A stretch of DNA of 64,000 bases from Janthinobacterium sp. 61 (GCF_002846335.1 NZ_PJMQ01000001.1:5939844-6003843), one strand, 5' to 3'. Shown: positions 19,515-27,412, counted from the stretch's first letter. Notes: generated from the letters alone by a model not told the origin. Numbers and translations: made by a program.

Positions 19515-19672
19515 GACGCCACCTTGGCACATTTGACACAGCGCCCGTACTGGGCCAGCTGGCGCGCGGTGCTGGCCTTGCCGCAGGCGCAGCGCTTGCG
19601 GATCAACGAATACACTGGTCCCTTGTTGTTTGCCTGGTGCTGGCGTTCGACGCGGGCGAGGTCGTACATCAT
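19511..19672 (-). CDS. Small zinc-finger-like protein (53 residues)
   Basis: The ORF starts MMYDLARVERQ and carries a CxC...CxxC pattern (CAC, CVKC) consistent with one zinc site. Its stop overlaps the methyltransferase ATG by 4 bp and its ATG overlaps the stop of the C5-methyltransferase gene the same way. That tight fit between two methyltransferases is the main evidence it is real. Function unknown. Confidence 0.75.
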   Translation of the reverse strand: MMYDLARVERQHQANNKGPVYSLIRKRCACGKASTARQLAQYGRCVKCAKVAS

Positions 19673-21246
19673 GCTGCCCTCGCCATCTGAGAAAGTGGCT
19701 GGTAGTTAGCCCGAATTACAGCTTCTCCCAGCTTCGGTGGCACCGCGTTGCCACACATCGCCACCTGCGTCGCCTTCGAGAAAACACGGCCATCATGGCC
19801 ACGATCGATGATGTAATTACGTGGAAAGCTGCTGATGTTGTACAGCTCGCGTGGTGACAGCATGCGAAGGCAGATATCCACGATCACGTACGGATCGCCT
19901 TTGATCCAAACGGTGACCAGGGCCAGGCGATCCTTGGTCGTGATCGTGGACAGCGGCTCGCGCAGGTCGCCCCACTGGCCGCCGCTGCCGTAATACCGGA
20001 TAAAGAAAGCAGCGCAGCGCAGCGCGCCTTCTTCCGCCTCGGGTGCCAGGTGATACTCGACCAGGCCATGGTGCTGCCCACCGGCGCTGATGGTATGCAG
20101 CGGTGCCTTGAGGTCGGCCGCTGCGCAGTTCCCTCGCAGATGCAGCAGGTGTGCCATCACCGGGCGCTGTTGGCCTCCTGTATGGGTGATGGTCGACAGT
20201 GGATCGCGCATGTCACGCGCTGGCGTCGAATTGAAGCCACCGTTTGCCTGATCGATGAACGCTGCAACCAGACGCGGTTCGGCCACCGCCATGGAGCCTC
20301 CGCGCGGCCATGCGGTTATGGTGCGTAGCGGCTCGCGAATCGATGTGACGCCCTCGCTGGACCAGTTGGCCAGCTCTATGATGAATGGATCAGCGTTATC
20401 AAGGACGTATCGCTTGAGGCCCACAGCCAAGCGCGTGTTTGTCGCCTCGGCAAGCGGCCGGGCGCGATCGAATATCGATTTCGACGGAATGCTGAAATCG
20501 ATGTGCTCGTAGGCTGCGCGCCACTTCTTCTTTCCGGCCAGGGGCAACTTGTGATGGGAGGGTTGCGGCCATACGATCGGCTCACCATCACAGCGCGCCA
20601 CCCAGAACAGGCGAACGCGTGACGTAGATGCCCCGTGGTCAGCGGCGCATAGCAACTTGTCATCAGTCACGTATCCCATGCTTTGAATGATCCGGTTGAA
20701 CTTTTTCCAGGTGCGGCCGGCATGTTTCGGATTCGGGATGAGGTATTGTTGCTGCACCGGAATACGCTCACCAGGTGCGGCAACCGTGCCGTCGAGCCGC
20801 ATGGCACGGCCGGTGACCTTGCATCGCTTGGCGATCAGGGGCCCCCAGCTGCGGATCTGCTTGACGTTTTCCAGCGTCATGACACGTGGTCGCTTCTGAC
20901 CTGCCCAGCGTGCGCCGATCCACGGCAGGCCGCGCAGTCGCGCGCTACGCGGCTGACCGCCCTTGGCCTGGCTGTGGTCGGTGCAATCAGGGCTCATGTG
21001 CAGCAGACCGACCGGCATGTCGCCAGTGACGTCTCGCGGGTCCACATCAAATACGTCAGCGCAAAAGTGCTTGGTTTGTGGGTGATTCGCCTCGTGCATG
21101 CTGCAAGCATCGCTGTTGTGGTTGACGGCGATATCAACCGGCCGGCCAATGGCGGCCTCGATCGCCTGCGACATGCCGCCGCCGCAGGAAAATTCATCCA
21201 CGACCAGCTCATCATGGATTGGCAAGAGAAATTGACGAGCGTTCAC
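19669..21246 (-). CDS. Phage DNA (cytosine-5-)-methyltransferase
   Basis: A 525-residue C5-MTase. Motif I is DEFSCGGGMSQA (17-28); motif IV has the catalytic Cys88 in SPDCTDHS, a variant of the usual PC; motif VI is LENVKQI near 125; the C-terminal AMCGNAVPP is motif X-like. I choose the GTG at 21246: it overlaps the upstream stop (GTGA) and sits 6 nt after AGGAGGT, while the GTG at 21252 has no spacing. In copy 2 this gene is frameshifted. Confidence 0.9.
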   Translation of the reverse strand: MNARQFLLPIHDELVVDEFSCGGGMSQAIEAAIGRPVDIAVNHNSDACSMHEANHPQTKHFCADVFDVDPRDVTGDMPVGLLHMSPDCTDHSQAKGGQPRSARLRGLPWIGARWAGQKRPRVMTLENVKQIRSWGPLIAKRCKVTGRAMRLDGTVAAPGERIPVQQQYLIPNPKHAGRTWKKFNRIIQSMGYVTDDKLLCAADHGASTSRVRLFWVARCDGEPIVWPQPSHHKLPLAGKKKWRAAYEHIDFSIPSKSIFDRARPLAEATNTRLAVGLKRYVLDNADPFIIELANWSSEGVTSIREPLRTITAWPRGGSMAVAEPRLVAAFIDQANGGFNSTPARDMRDPLSTITHTGGQQRPVMAHLLHLRGNCAAADLKAPLHTISAGGQHHGLVEYHLAPEAEEGALRCAAFFIRYYGSGGQWGDLREPLSTITTKDRLALVTVWIKGDPYVIVDICLRMLSPRELYNISSFPRNYIIDRGHDGRVFSKATQVAMCGNAVPPKLGEAVIRANYQPLSQMARAA

Positions 21247-22337
21247 GCGCACACCTCCTGCTCGCCAGCGATCTGGATCACCTTGTTGGGCGCGCAGTCC
21301 CAGCCGCGCACTTCGTCAGCGGTGAACTTTCCGGCCTGCGACAGGTCGCTCGTATAGCCGCGGCAGCCTGCACGGTGATACACATTGCTCTCAGTGTGCC
21401 AAATAGCGAACAGCGGCGGATTGCCCGGGAACAGAATGTCACGAAGCACAGCGGCGCGCTCAAAGTTCATCGCTTTGATCGCCTTGGCCAGTTCGCCTTC
21501 GAGGCGAAGTCGGCGATCCCTGGCGTTACGCTTTACACGCGGGTCGCCAGGGCATCTTGCCCAGATCGCTGTATGCCACACTGATGTCATGGCGTAGCGC
21601 CCGGTGACGATCTGCCAGTTGCCATTGAGGTCGTAGAATGCCGTCCCGCAAATGACGCGGCCGGACCGGTCGATTGCATACACTTTGCTGCCGTTTTCCA
21701 AGGCGACGCCGTCAGCAGCAAAGCCCTGATCCTTGTTGCTGATGTTCGCGCGGTCGAGCGCTGCGACGTAATGGCCCGTGGTGCGGCGGCAGTGAGCTGC
21801 GTACTCGAGCGCGGTGGCGCGCATGAAGCCGAGCACCGGCTTGGGTTGCTCAAATTCATATCCGGTCATGACATTCAGCAGATAATCGCGAATGCGGCGG
21901 CGCGAGCGCTCCATCTCGATGCGCACCAGGTACGGCATGCAAGCCTCCTTGTTCCACTCGTACCGTCCTTCGTTATCGGGCCGCGTCGGGCAGTTTACGG
22001 ACTGGAACATCTTGAAGCTGATGCAGCGCCCGCTGATGTCCAGGTCCGCCTTCAAGTTACCCTTCGTGCAGAAGCGTTTCGATTCAACAGACCAGCGCGC
22101 GACGTCGCCACCGTAGTGTTTCACCGCGTGTTCGTCGATCTCGGGCATGGTGCAGGTCCAGCCCAGGCGATTCAACGTTTGTACTATGCGAGCGAAGACC
22201 TCGCGCTTGAACTGGCGATTCCAGGCTTTCTCCGCCTGGTAGTTGCCAGCGGCGCGAATGCCTTCTTCCCAAATGCTCAGGGAGGCATCGCCAAAAATGA
22301 TATTTCCTGCACGATTGATACGGCCTATGGTCATCAT
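21243..22337 (-). CDS. Unknown early phage protein with UvrB/UvrC-like motif
   Basis: A 364-residue protein. The ATG at 22337 overlaps the upstream stop by 4 bp. The N-terminal half is charged and Trp/Arg-rich; near residues 280-310 the segment LEGELAKAIKAMNFERAAVLRDIL resembles the UvrB/UvrC interaction helix pair. Cys/His residues follow (YHRAGCRGY, GWDCAP). No domain I can name with confidence. It lies between the clamp-like protein and the C5-MTase, so a DNA-modification or repair role is plausible. Confidence 0.7.
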   Translation of the reverse strand: MMTIGRINRAGNIIFGDASLSIWEEGIRAAGNYQAEKAWNRQFKREVFARIVQTLNRLGWTCTMPEIDEHAVKHYGGDVARWSVESKRFCTKGNLKADLDISGRCISFKMFQSVNCPTRPDNEGRYEWNKEACMPYLVRIEMERSRRRIRDYLLNVMTGYEFEQPKPVLGFMRATALEYAAHCRRTTGHYVAALDRANISNKDQGFAADGVALENGSKVYAIDRSGRVICGTAFYDLNGNWQIVTGRYAMTSVWHTAIWARCPGDPRVKRNARDRRLRLEGELAKAIKAMNFERAAVLRDILFPGNPPLFAIWHTESNVYHRAGCRGYTSDLSQAGKFTADEVRGWDCAPNKVIQIAGEQEVCA

Positions 22338-23059
22338 GCGGCGCTCCTGGCGGCGTTCAGCCATTCGGGCAGCACCGTGCCCACCGTGTCGACGCGCATC
22401 GGCATCAGCACGGCAATGAAATCGGGAAGGTCAGCGATACGCGCCACCGTGCATGCGTTCCGATCGCCTTCGACGTTGTAAAACTCGATGGCGCGCATGT
22501 ACACGTTGCGACGCAGCGCGCGCTCGGCGACGTTGGTGGACTGCGTCACCAAGCCGATCAACGTGCCGTTGACGGCTGCTACCATGCCGCGTTGCAACCT
22601 TTCGGCGCGCGGAATGACGCGCTCGTAGGACGGGTAGGGTATCGAACCGTCTATTACGGGCGAACCGGGCTGAATGTAGACTTCGACACCATGCTGGTCG
22701 ATCACAGCCAAGCGGTTATTACGCATCACTACCAGGCGCTCGGCGCCACCGACGGCGCAGGCCGCCAGCGTACCGCGATCAAATTTGAAGGTGGCCGCAA
22801 CTTCGCACACCGCGTTTTTGTCGTGATAGATGCCCATGGCATGCCCGTTGGTGGCGCAAATGATGGCGCCGCCTCCCGGTGCTGGCGACACGTTGATGCC
22901 GCGCAGGTAGTAGCGTGCCTCGCCCATCTTGGCGATGAATGGTGCGACGATCGCGCAGCACCAGGCGCTCAGTTCCAACTTGGCGTGCACGGCCACGTCG
23001 CTGGCCGCCGCGTCGCTGCCGATTGGCAGCTGGTCGGGTGTTTTTTCGCGGGCGTTCAC
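22334..23059 (-). CDS. Phage sliding-clamp-like (DnaN-like) protein
   Basis: A 241-residue protein starting with GTG (overlaps the upstream stop as GTGA; AAAGGTGG 6 nt before). The block ARYYLRGINVSPA...CATNGHAMGIYHD resembles the DnaN signature (RYYLNG, ATDGHRLA). It is shorter than bacterial beta clamps (about 366), closer to T4 gp45 size, so it could be a compact clamp or a clamp mimic. Assignment rests on motif resemblance only. Confidence 0.55.
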   Translation of the reverse strand: MNAREKTPDQLPIGSDAAASDVAVHAKLELSAWCCAIVAPFIAKMGEARYYLRGINVSPAPGGGAIICATNGHAMGIYHDKNAVCEVAATFKFDRGTLAACAVGGAERLVVMRNNRLAVIDQHGVEVYIQPGSPVIDGSIPYPSYERVIPRAERLQRGMVAAVNGTLIGLVTQSTNVAERALRRNVYMRAIEFYNVEGDRNACTVARIADLPDFIAVLMPMRVDTVGTVLPEWLNAARSAA

Positions 23060-23346
23060 AGCACACCACCTTTCGCATCCAGCAGCTGCTCAAGCTCGCG
23101 CTCCAGCCGGTTGCGGGTGGTGATCAGGCAGCTGGCCTGGACGCGGCGCCCCGTCTCGATGCTGGTTAGGCGGTCGATCTCGGCTTGCGCCGACCTAGCG
23201 CCGGCACCCCAGCCCAGGACCAGTACAGAAACCAAGATGATGGCGGCGCTGACTGCTGGCTCGATTTCGCCCAGGCTCACGGCTAGGCTGCCTGTGATGA
23301 TGCCGATGATGGCCATGGCGATGACCAAGTAGGTATTGAATTTCAT
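23056..23346 (-). CDS. Small two-helix membrane protein with coiled coil
   Basis: A 96-residue protein with two hydrophobic segments (about 5-25 and 33-50). A charged C-terminal helix rich in Glu/Arg (RNRLERELEQLLDAKG) is probably a coiled coil. No recognised family. Intact in both prophage copies. Confidence 0.65.
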   Translation of the reverse strand: MKFNTYLVIAMAIIGIITGSLAVSLGEIEPAVSAAIILVSVLVLGWGAGARSAQAEIDRLTSIETGRRVQASCLITTRNRLERELEQLLDAKGGVL

Positions 23347-23387
23347 GTAATGCCCTTAAGAAAAAAGCAAAGAAAATTGATAAATAG

Positions 23388-24050
23388 TTAAATTGGCAAT
23401 CTGCGGACGGCGCGGGCGCGGCCCTCGTACGAGCGGTAGCCGTCGTACTGGCCGCCATTGCCGAAACCCTGACCCCACGCGCGAGAGGGGCCGGCCTGCT
23501 CACTGGACCAGTAGTAGCGTGCTTGGAACTGGTCAGGCAGGTTTGCCATGAGTAGTCGCTGCTCAGCACGTGTTGGCAGGGTTGCGCCCTTGGCTTCGGC
23601 CCACGCGCATGCGGCTTCCCAGGTGACGTCGTCGGTGTCGCCGTCCAGCAGAACTAGGTGCTGGTCTGGCGCGCCGTCGGCGCCTCGGATGATGCCGGCA
23701 TACATGCCGCCAGCGAAGGTGCTGCCGATGGCGCCGGGGCCCGCCAGCAGTTCCAGGGCGGAAAGCGCATCGCTGTAGTTCAAGCGGGACATGCGCGCGT
23801 CGGCTTGGGCCTGATCCATGCCCCAGGTGTGCATGAACATGGCGCGGATCTCGGCGACGAGTTCGCTGTCTTCGGGCCACAGTTCAGCTTCGACCAGGCG
23901 GTCGGCGATCAGGTCGATGGCTGATGCTGGCTTTGCGCCAGGCTGATCGCTGGCATTGGCCTGGATGATTGCGTTGCATACAGCGCAGGTGAGGAAGGGG
24001 ATTTTGACTGTGGCGCTGAGTTCTGGTGTGCTGCTGGCGGCGTGTGACAT
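23388..24050 (-). CDS. DUF1566/Lcl-type C-terminal domain protein
   Basis: A 220-residue protein; the ATG at 24050 follows GGAGAG with 5-nt spacing. The N-terminal half is helical with a CAVC pair. The C-terminal half (TWEAACAWAEAKGATLPTR, YYWSSEQAG, GYRSYEGRARAVR) matches the DUF1566/Lcl C-terminal fold, a relative of the C-type-lectin/formylglycine-enzyme fold. First gene after the left promoter. Its role in a lysogenic phage is unknown. Copy 2 has a one-base deletion in it. Confidence 0.65.
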   Translation of the reverse strand: MSHAASSTPELSATVKIPFLTCAVCNAIIQANASDQPGAKPASAIDLIADRLVEAELWPEDSELVAEIRAMFMHTWGMDQAQADARMSRLNYSDALSALELLAGPGAIGSTFAGGMYAGIIRGADGAPDQHLVLLDGDTDDVTWEAACAWAEAKGATLPTRAEQRLLMANLPDQFQARYYWSSEQAGPSRAWGQGFGNGGQYDGYRSYEGRARAVRRLPI

Positions 24051-24088
24051 TTTCTCTCCATCGGTTGAGGTGGTGCGTCGATGGATGG

Positions 24089-24129
24089 ATAGTAGCACTG
24101 CTATTTTTTCAATGCAATAGCAATGCTAT
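24089..24129 (-). promoter_or_regulatory. Early-left promoter with two CI/Cro operators
   Basis: On minus: -35 TTGCAT (24112-24117), 17-bp spacer, -10 TACTAT (24089-24094). A perfect palindromic operator ATAGCAATGCTAT lies at 24117-24129 and a variant GTAGCACTGCTAT at 24092-24104, overlapping the -10; centres are 25 bp apart. Same operator sequence as between cI and cro, so this is the lambda oL/pL equivalent. Confidence 0.8.
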
Positions 24130-24152
24130 TTAAAATTAATATTTTTATGAGA

Positions 24153-24185
24153 AATAAAAAAGCCCGCACGATGGCGGGCTTTTTC
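24153..24185. terminator. Bidirectional intrinsic terminator after the cI operon
   Basis: The stem AAGCCCGC (24160-24167) / GCGGGCTT (24174-24181) has a 6-nt loop, with A6 before and T5 after. It closes the minus-strand cI-membrane-protein transcript just upstream of the left promoter. Confidence 0.85.
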
Positions 24186-24202
24186 TTGTTCAGATTTTAG
24201 GC

Positions 24203-24601
24203 TTATGTGGGGAATGGCTCGCCGCAACGGCGACACTCATGCGCGTCGCCCGCGCCCATGTGATGACAGTTTCGGCAGATTGACACAGATTTGCTTGTAG
24301 CGCCGGAATCAACCGGCTCTGTCTGGGATTGCTCTTGCTCGACTGGGAGTGCCTCATTATTTTGGGGTTTCGAAAGCGACGAAAAACCCACTAAAATTGC
24401 TCCGACAACTGAAAGTATTCCGGAAAAAATCAGAAAGCTCTGGCGTTTTGCGATCAGGTCTATATTGGACACCCGCATGTCAGGTGAGGTTACGCCATAT
24501 CCGTAATCCCTCGCGGAAACACCAACAGTCGTGTCCATAAAAAGACTGAAAGTTGCTAGAATTAGCCCTGCTACAAGTATCAAAATTCCTGCTAATTTCA
24601 T
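24203..24601 (-). CDS. Two-helix membrane protein with C-terminal zinc ribbon, coupled to cI
   Basis: A 132-residue protein with hydrophobic helices at about 5-22 and 55-75, a short loop between, an acidic linker and a terminal CxxC...CxxC zinc-ribbon-like pattern (CRNCHHMG, CRRCGEPF). Its ATG overlaps the cI stop by 4 bp, so it should be made in the lysogen together with the repressor. That is the expression pattern of superinfection-exclusion or conversion genes. No family recognised; function inferred from context only. Confidence 0.75.
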   Translation of the reverse strand: MKLAGILILVAGLILATFSLFMDTTVGVSARDYGYGVTSPDMRVSNIDLIAKRQSFLIFSGILSVVGAILVGFSSLSKPQNNEALPVEQEQSQTEPVDSGATSKSVSICRNCHHMGAGDAHECRRCGEPFPT

Positions 24602-25368
24602 ATCCGCTCCGTTTCCCTTTTGACGACCCTACCGACTACCAGGCAATCACTGTTACTACAGCGCTTCCGTCGATACTTCTGCTGGTCTGGATTGTCAGAT
24701 GTAAGCCACCATTCGCCAGACTCACGCATGAAGCGCTTAATCACAGCCTCACCTTCATAATTTACTGCGTAGACCTTGCCATCAGTGATCTTTGTGTCAG
24801 CCGTATTGACAATCACTAGATCGTCGGCATACAGGTTCGGTTCCATACTCTCACCTTTTACCGACATTGCTATCAGTTTGCCAGGGTTGAAGCCGTTCCT
24901 GTCCACCCAGTTTTTACTTACGCTCAATTTGCTACCGTCGTAGATCTCAGGAACTGTTTGAAAGCCAGTTACGCCTGCTGATAGTCGCAGCTGGACCTTC
25001 GGGATCTGGTAAAAATCCGGATTATTTGGATCAGCCAAAATTACGTCTTGGTACTCGCCAGCTAATTCCCGCGCGTCAAGTTGAGGCGCTAATGTCGCCG
25101 ATTGCGAAACATAGTCGATCTGAGAAGCAAGGGTAGGGCTGAATGCGTGCACTTGCACACCAAGCCCGCGCGCAAAGGCTGTGGCCGCCTTTATGTTTAA
25201 AGGTCGGTGGCCTGACAGATACTGCCAAACCATGCTTTGAGACCCAAGTCCGTGCTGGGCGCCAAATTCTGCTTGCGACACTTTCGGCTCACGCGTGGCG
25301 AACAACTCCTTCAGCCGCGCGGCGTCTTCAAGTTGCCAATGCTCAAGTGTCTTTGTTTCTTTTTTCAT
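24598..25368 (-). CDS. cI: CI-like repressor (HTH + S24 peptidase)
   Basis: A 256-residue lysogeny repressor. The N-terminal HTH_XRE covers about 15-75. The C-terminal LexA/CI S24 domain has nucleophile Ser174 (GESMEPN), general base Lys211 (AVIKRF) and a cleavable Ala131-Gly132 (LSAGVTG). RecA-stimulated self-cleavage, and therefore SOS induction, is expected. I take the ATG at 25368; the TTG at 25374 is less likely. No Shine-Dalgarno precedes it and the start is about 7 nt from the -10 of its promoter, so the mRNA is probably leaderless, as for lambda cI. Confidence 0.93.
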   Translation of the reverse strand: MKKETKTLEHWQLEDAARLKELFATREPKVSQAEFGAQHGLGSQSMVWQYLSGHRPLNIKAATAFARGLGVQVHAFSPTLASQIDYVSQSATLAPQLDARELAGEYQDVILADPNNPDFYQIPKVQLRLSAGVTGFQTVPEIYDGSKLSVSKNWVDRNGFNPGKLIAMSVKGESMEPNLYADDLVIVNTADTKITDGKVYAVNYEGEAVIKRFMRESGEWWLTSDNPDQQKYRRKRCSNSDCLVVGRVVKRETERI

Positions 25369-25374
25369 GTTCAA

Positions 25375-25442
25375 AGTATAGCAATGCTATTTAATAGAGC
25401 AACGAGCATTGCTATTGACTTGTGCAATAGCAATGCTATTAT
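25375..25442. promoter_or_regulatory. cI/cro switch: divergent promoters with three operators
   Basis: Operators ATAGCAATGCTAT at 25378-25390 and 25427-25439 (perfect 13-bp palindromes) and CGAGCATTGCTAT at 25403-25415 are evenly spaced (25 and 24 bp centre to centre). cro promoter, plus: TTGACT (25415-25420), 16-bp spacer, TATTAT (25437-25442). cI promoter, minus: TTGCTC (25397-25402), 16-bp spacer, TATACT (25375-25380). The outer operators overlap the two -10 elements; the middle one overlaps both -35 sides. This is the lambda oR layout. Confidence 0.85.
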
Positions 25443-25448
25443 TGCGGC

Positions 25449-25742
25449 ATGAACCTCTCAACCTACTTGGCAGACTCGAAGATCCGAAAGGCTGACTTCG
25501 CCCGGCTTCTCAAAATTTCCCCAGCAGTGCTTCACCAGTGGCTGAAGGGGATACGACCTATTTCAATTCGGTATTGCGCCGCAATCGAAGCTTTGACTAA
25601 CAAGCAGGTAACTAGGCAAGAGCTACGACCTAACGATTGGATCTTGATTTGGCCTGATCTCGTCACTGCTTCTGGTGGAGGCATTGGCCCTCGAAGTGTC
25701 CAGCATTCAACCGAAGCCAGAGTAACTCACACCGAGGAATAA
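25449..25742 (+). CDS. Cro-type regulator of the YdaS family
   Basis: A 97-residue protein with an HTH in residues 10-55 (KADFARLLKISPAVLHQWLKG, then RPISIRYCAAIE), the YdaS-like Cro pattern. It is transcribed divergently from cI. The ATG lies about 7 nt beyond the -10, so it too may be leaderless. Expected to repress cI and favour lysis. The C-terminal 25 residues are low complexity. Confidence 0.85.
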   Translation: MNLSTYLADSKIRKADFARLLKISPAVLHQWLKGIRPISIRYCAAIEALTNKQVTRQELRPNDWILIWPDLVTASGGGIGPRSVQHSTEARVTHTEE

Positions 25743-25745
25743 ATC

Positions 25746-26366
25746 ATGCGTATTGAGTCGCACAAAACCCTGATCGGCATTCTGCGCGAGCACGTGGCCG
25801 ACTGGCGCCGCACCGCTGGGCTGTCAAGCGCAAGCGCCATCGACATCATTGTCGCGGCGCATGCGCACATCGGCGGCCCGGCCGTGACCGGTATCCGCTT
25901 CGATGCGCATACGGACGAGTTCCAGCGCATGAAAAATAACAGCGACCGCGTGCTGCGTTGGCTCGACGACGAAACCAAGGACACCAATTTCCTACCGGCG
26001 AACTTCGTTTTTTCCATCCTCGCCGGCATGCCCGATGACGCGCGCGTGCACTGCCTGAACGACATGCTGCGCCGCTTCGGCCTGTGCGTGCGTGCCATCG
26101 AGTCGCAAGACGAGGGCGGCCTGGGCCTGGGCGATATCTGCGACCTTGCCAGCGCCGACGCTGACGCTATGGCGTCGCTTGCGGCCGTTGTGGCCGCACC
26201 CACGCAAGCCAATTACGAAATCGCGCTGCGCAAAGCAGCACGGGCCGCCGAGAAGAAGGCGCGCATCGTGCGCATCCTCACCGGCGCGCGCAAGGCGATG
26301 TCGCGCACCAAGGACGTGATCCACCGCGTACTGCATCCCACGCGCGGACCTCGTGAAAAAGCGTAG
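25746..26366 (+). CDS. Early-right protein after cro, possible regulator
   Basis: A 206-residue protein 4 bp after cro. It is helix-rich, with a conserved-looking N-terminal half (DEFQRMKNNSDRVLRWLDDE, PANFVFSILAGMP) and a basic C-terminal helix (AARAAEKKARIVRILTGARK). It occupies the place of CII/YdaT-like proteins in related phages. No catalytic motif is visible; I assign no function. Confidence 0.65.
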   Translation: MRIESHKTLIGILREHVADWRRTAGLSSASAIDIIVAAHAHIGGPAVTGIRFDAHTDEFQRMKNNSDRVLRWLDDETKDTNFLPANFVFSILAGMPDDARVHCLNDMLRRFGLCVRAIESQDEGGLGLGDICDLASADADAMASLAAVVAAPTQANYEIALRKAARAAEKKARIVRILTGARKAMSRTKDVIHRVLHPTRGPREKA

Positions 26367-26530
26367 CCCTACAAGTTTCAAGCGGGGCAGCAGCTGCGCA
26401 GCTGCGACCAGGCGATTCCAGCCCGCCGGTCACGCCCCGTCCCCATTCACGGCTGGATGGAAGGTTGGAGATCACATGCTGAAACATGGCACATCAACGG
26501 AGGCGCCAGTTACACCTGGCTGCAAGGCCG

Positions 26531-27412
26531 ATGCGTGACTACGGAAAGGTCGGCCCCAAGTTCTGGATCGGCGCCACCGGCAAAAAGCTGCGCGCGGCGG
26601 GTCCAGAGGCGCAGATCGTCGCCCTGTACCTGATGACGTCGCCGCACGCCAACATGTTGGGGCTGTACTACGTGCCTCAAATGTTCATCGCGCATGAAAC
26701 CGGGCTGGGCTTGGAAGGGGCTGCGAAGGGGCTTGTAAGTGCTGTCGAAGCGGGGTTTTGTGAATATGACGAGGCTTCGGAGATGGTTTGGGTAGTCGAA
26801 ATGGCCAAATACCAGATTGCAGATGCTTTGACCGGCAGGGATTTGCGCGTCAAGGGTGTGCAAAACGAGTATGACGCGCTGCCCGCAAACCCTTTCCTGG
26901 CGCGCTTCTTCGAGCATTACGCCATCTCTTTTTGCATGACGAGAAAGCGCGGTGCCGGCGACAGTATTGCACCGGTTTTACAAGCCCCTTCAAAGCCCCT
27001 TGCAAGCCAAGAGCAGGAACAAGAGCAGGAACAAGAGCAGGAACAAGAGCAGGAGCAGGAGCACGCGACCGTTCCGGTCGCCGCCGCTCCCGCGTCGAAA
27101 ACCACGCGCAAGCCAGCCAAGACGCCGCTGCCATCCGATTTCACGATTTCGGCCGCCGTCCAGGCTTGGGCCCAAGCCAAAGGCCACACGAACCTGCAGG
27201 CGCACTTCGATTCGTTCATCGGCAAGGCGCGTGCCAATGGCTACACCTACGCGGACTGGGATCAGGCGCTGCAGAACGCGATTCGGGAGGACTGGGCCAA
27301 GCTGGGTGCGCAGCAGCATGCGCCTCATGGTGCTGCGGGCGGCCGCCCGGCGAAGTTTGACCCGACCGCATTCGTCAATCGTGGCCGAACACAGCCCGGG
27401 AGCCGGACATGA
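26531..27412 (+). CDS. Phage replication protein O-like (DnaT-like C-terminus)
   Basis: A 293-residue protein; start at MRDYGKVGPKFW (ATG 26531, AAGG just before) because this is the usual N-terminus of the family. The N-terminal winged-helix-like domain (about 1-125) resembles phage replisome organisers. A Glu-Gln linker of eight EQ pairs follows near residues 161-176, then a DnaT-like C-terminal domain (DFTISAAVQAWAQ, DWDQALQNAIRE). Probably binds the replication origin and recruits the next gene product. Overlaps that gene by 4 bp. Confidence 0.75.
   Translation: MRDYGKVGPKFWIGATGKKLRAAGPEAQIVALYLMTSPHANMLGLYYVPQMFIAHETGLGLEGAAKGLVSAVEAGFCEYDEASEMVWVVEMAKYQIADALTGRDLRVKGVQNEYDALPANPFLARFFEHYAISFCMTRKRGAGDSIAPVLQAPSKPLASQEQEQEQEQEQEQEQEQEHATVPVAAAPASKTTRKPAKTPLPSDFTISAAVQAWAQAKGHTNLQAHFDSFIGKARANGYTYADWDQALQNAIREDWAKLGAQQHAPHGAAGGRPAKFDPTAFVNRGRTQPGSRT
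27011..27064 (+). repeat. In-frame Glu-Gln microsatellite
   Basis: The 12-bp unit GAGCAGGAACAA is repeated three times exactly, then GAGCAG units, encoding (EQ)8-EH in the replication protein linker. Length change by slippage would remain in frame in 6-bp steps. Confidence 0.85.

Noticed and set aside
23388..24050. Diversity-generating retroelement
   Set aside because: The lectin-like fold suggested it, but there is no reverse transcriptase, no template repeat and no variable-region duplicate in the window.
25449..26366. YdaS/YdaT toxin-antitoxin pair
   Set aside because: The first protein is YdaS-like, but its divergent position to cI with shared operators fits Cro, and I see no YdaT signature in the second.
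26353..26538. Short plus-strand ORF (61 codons, GTG start) between the 206-residue protein and the O-like gene
   Set aside because: It overlaps both neighbours, the product is low complexity with no motif and the ribosome site is poor. A shorter internal ATG form is possible but unsupported.
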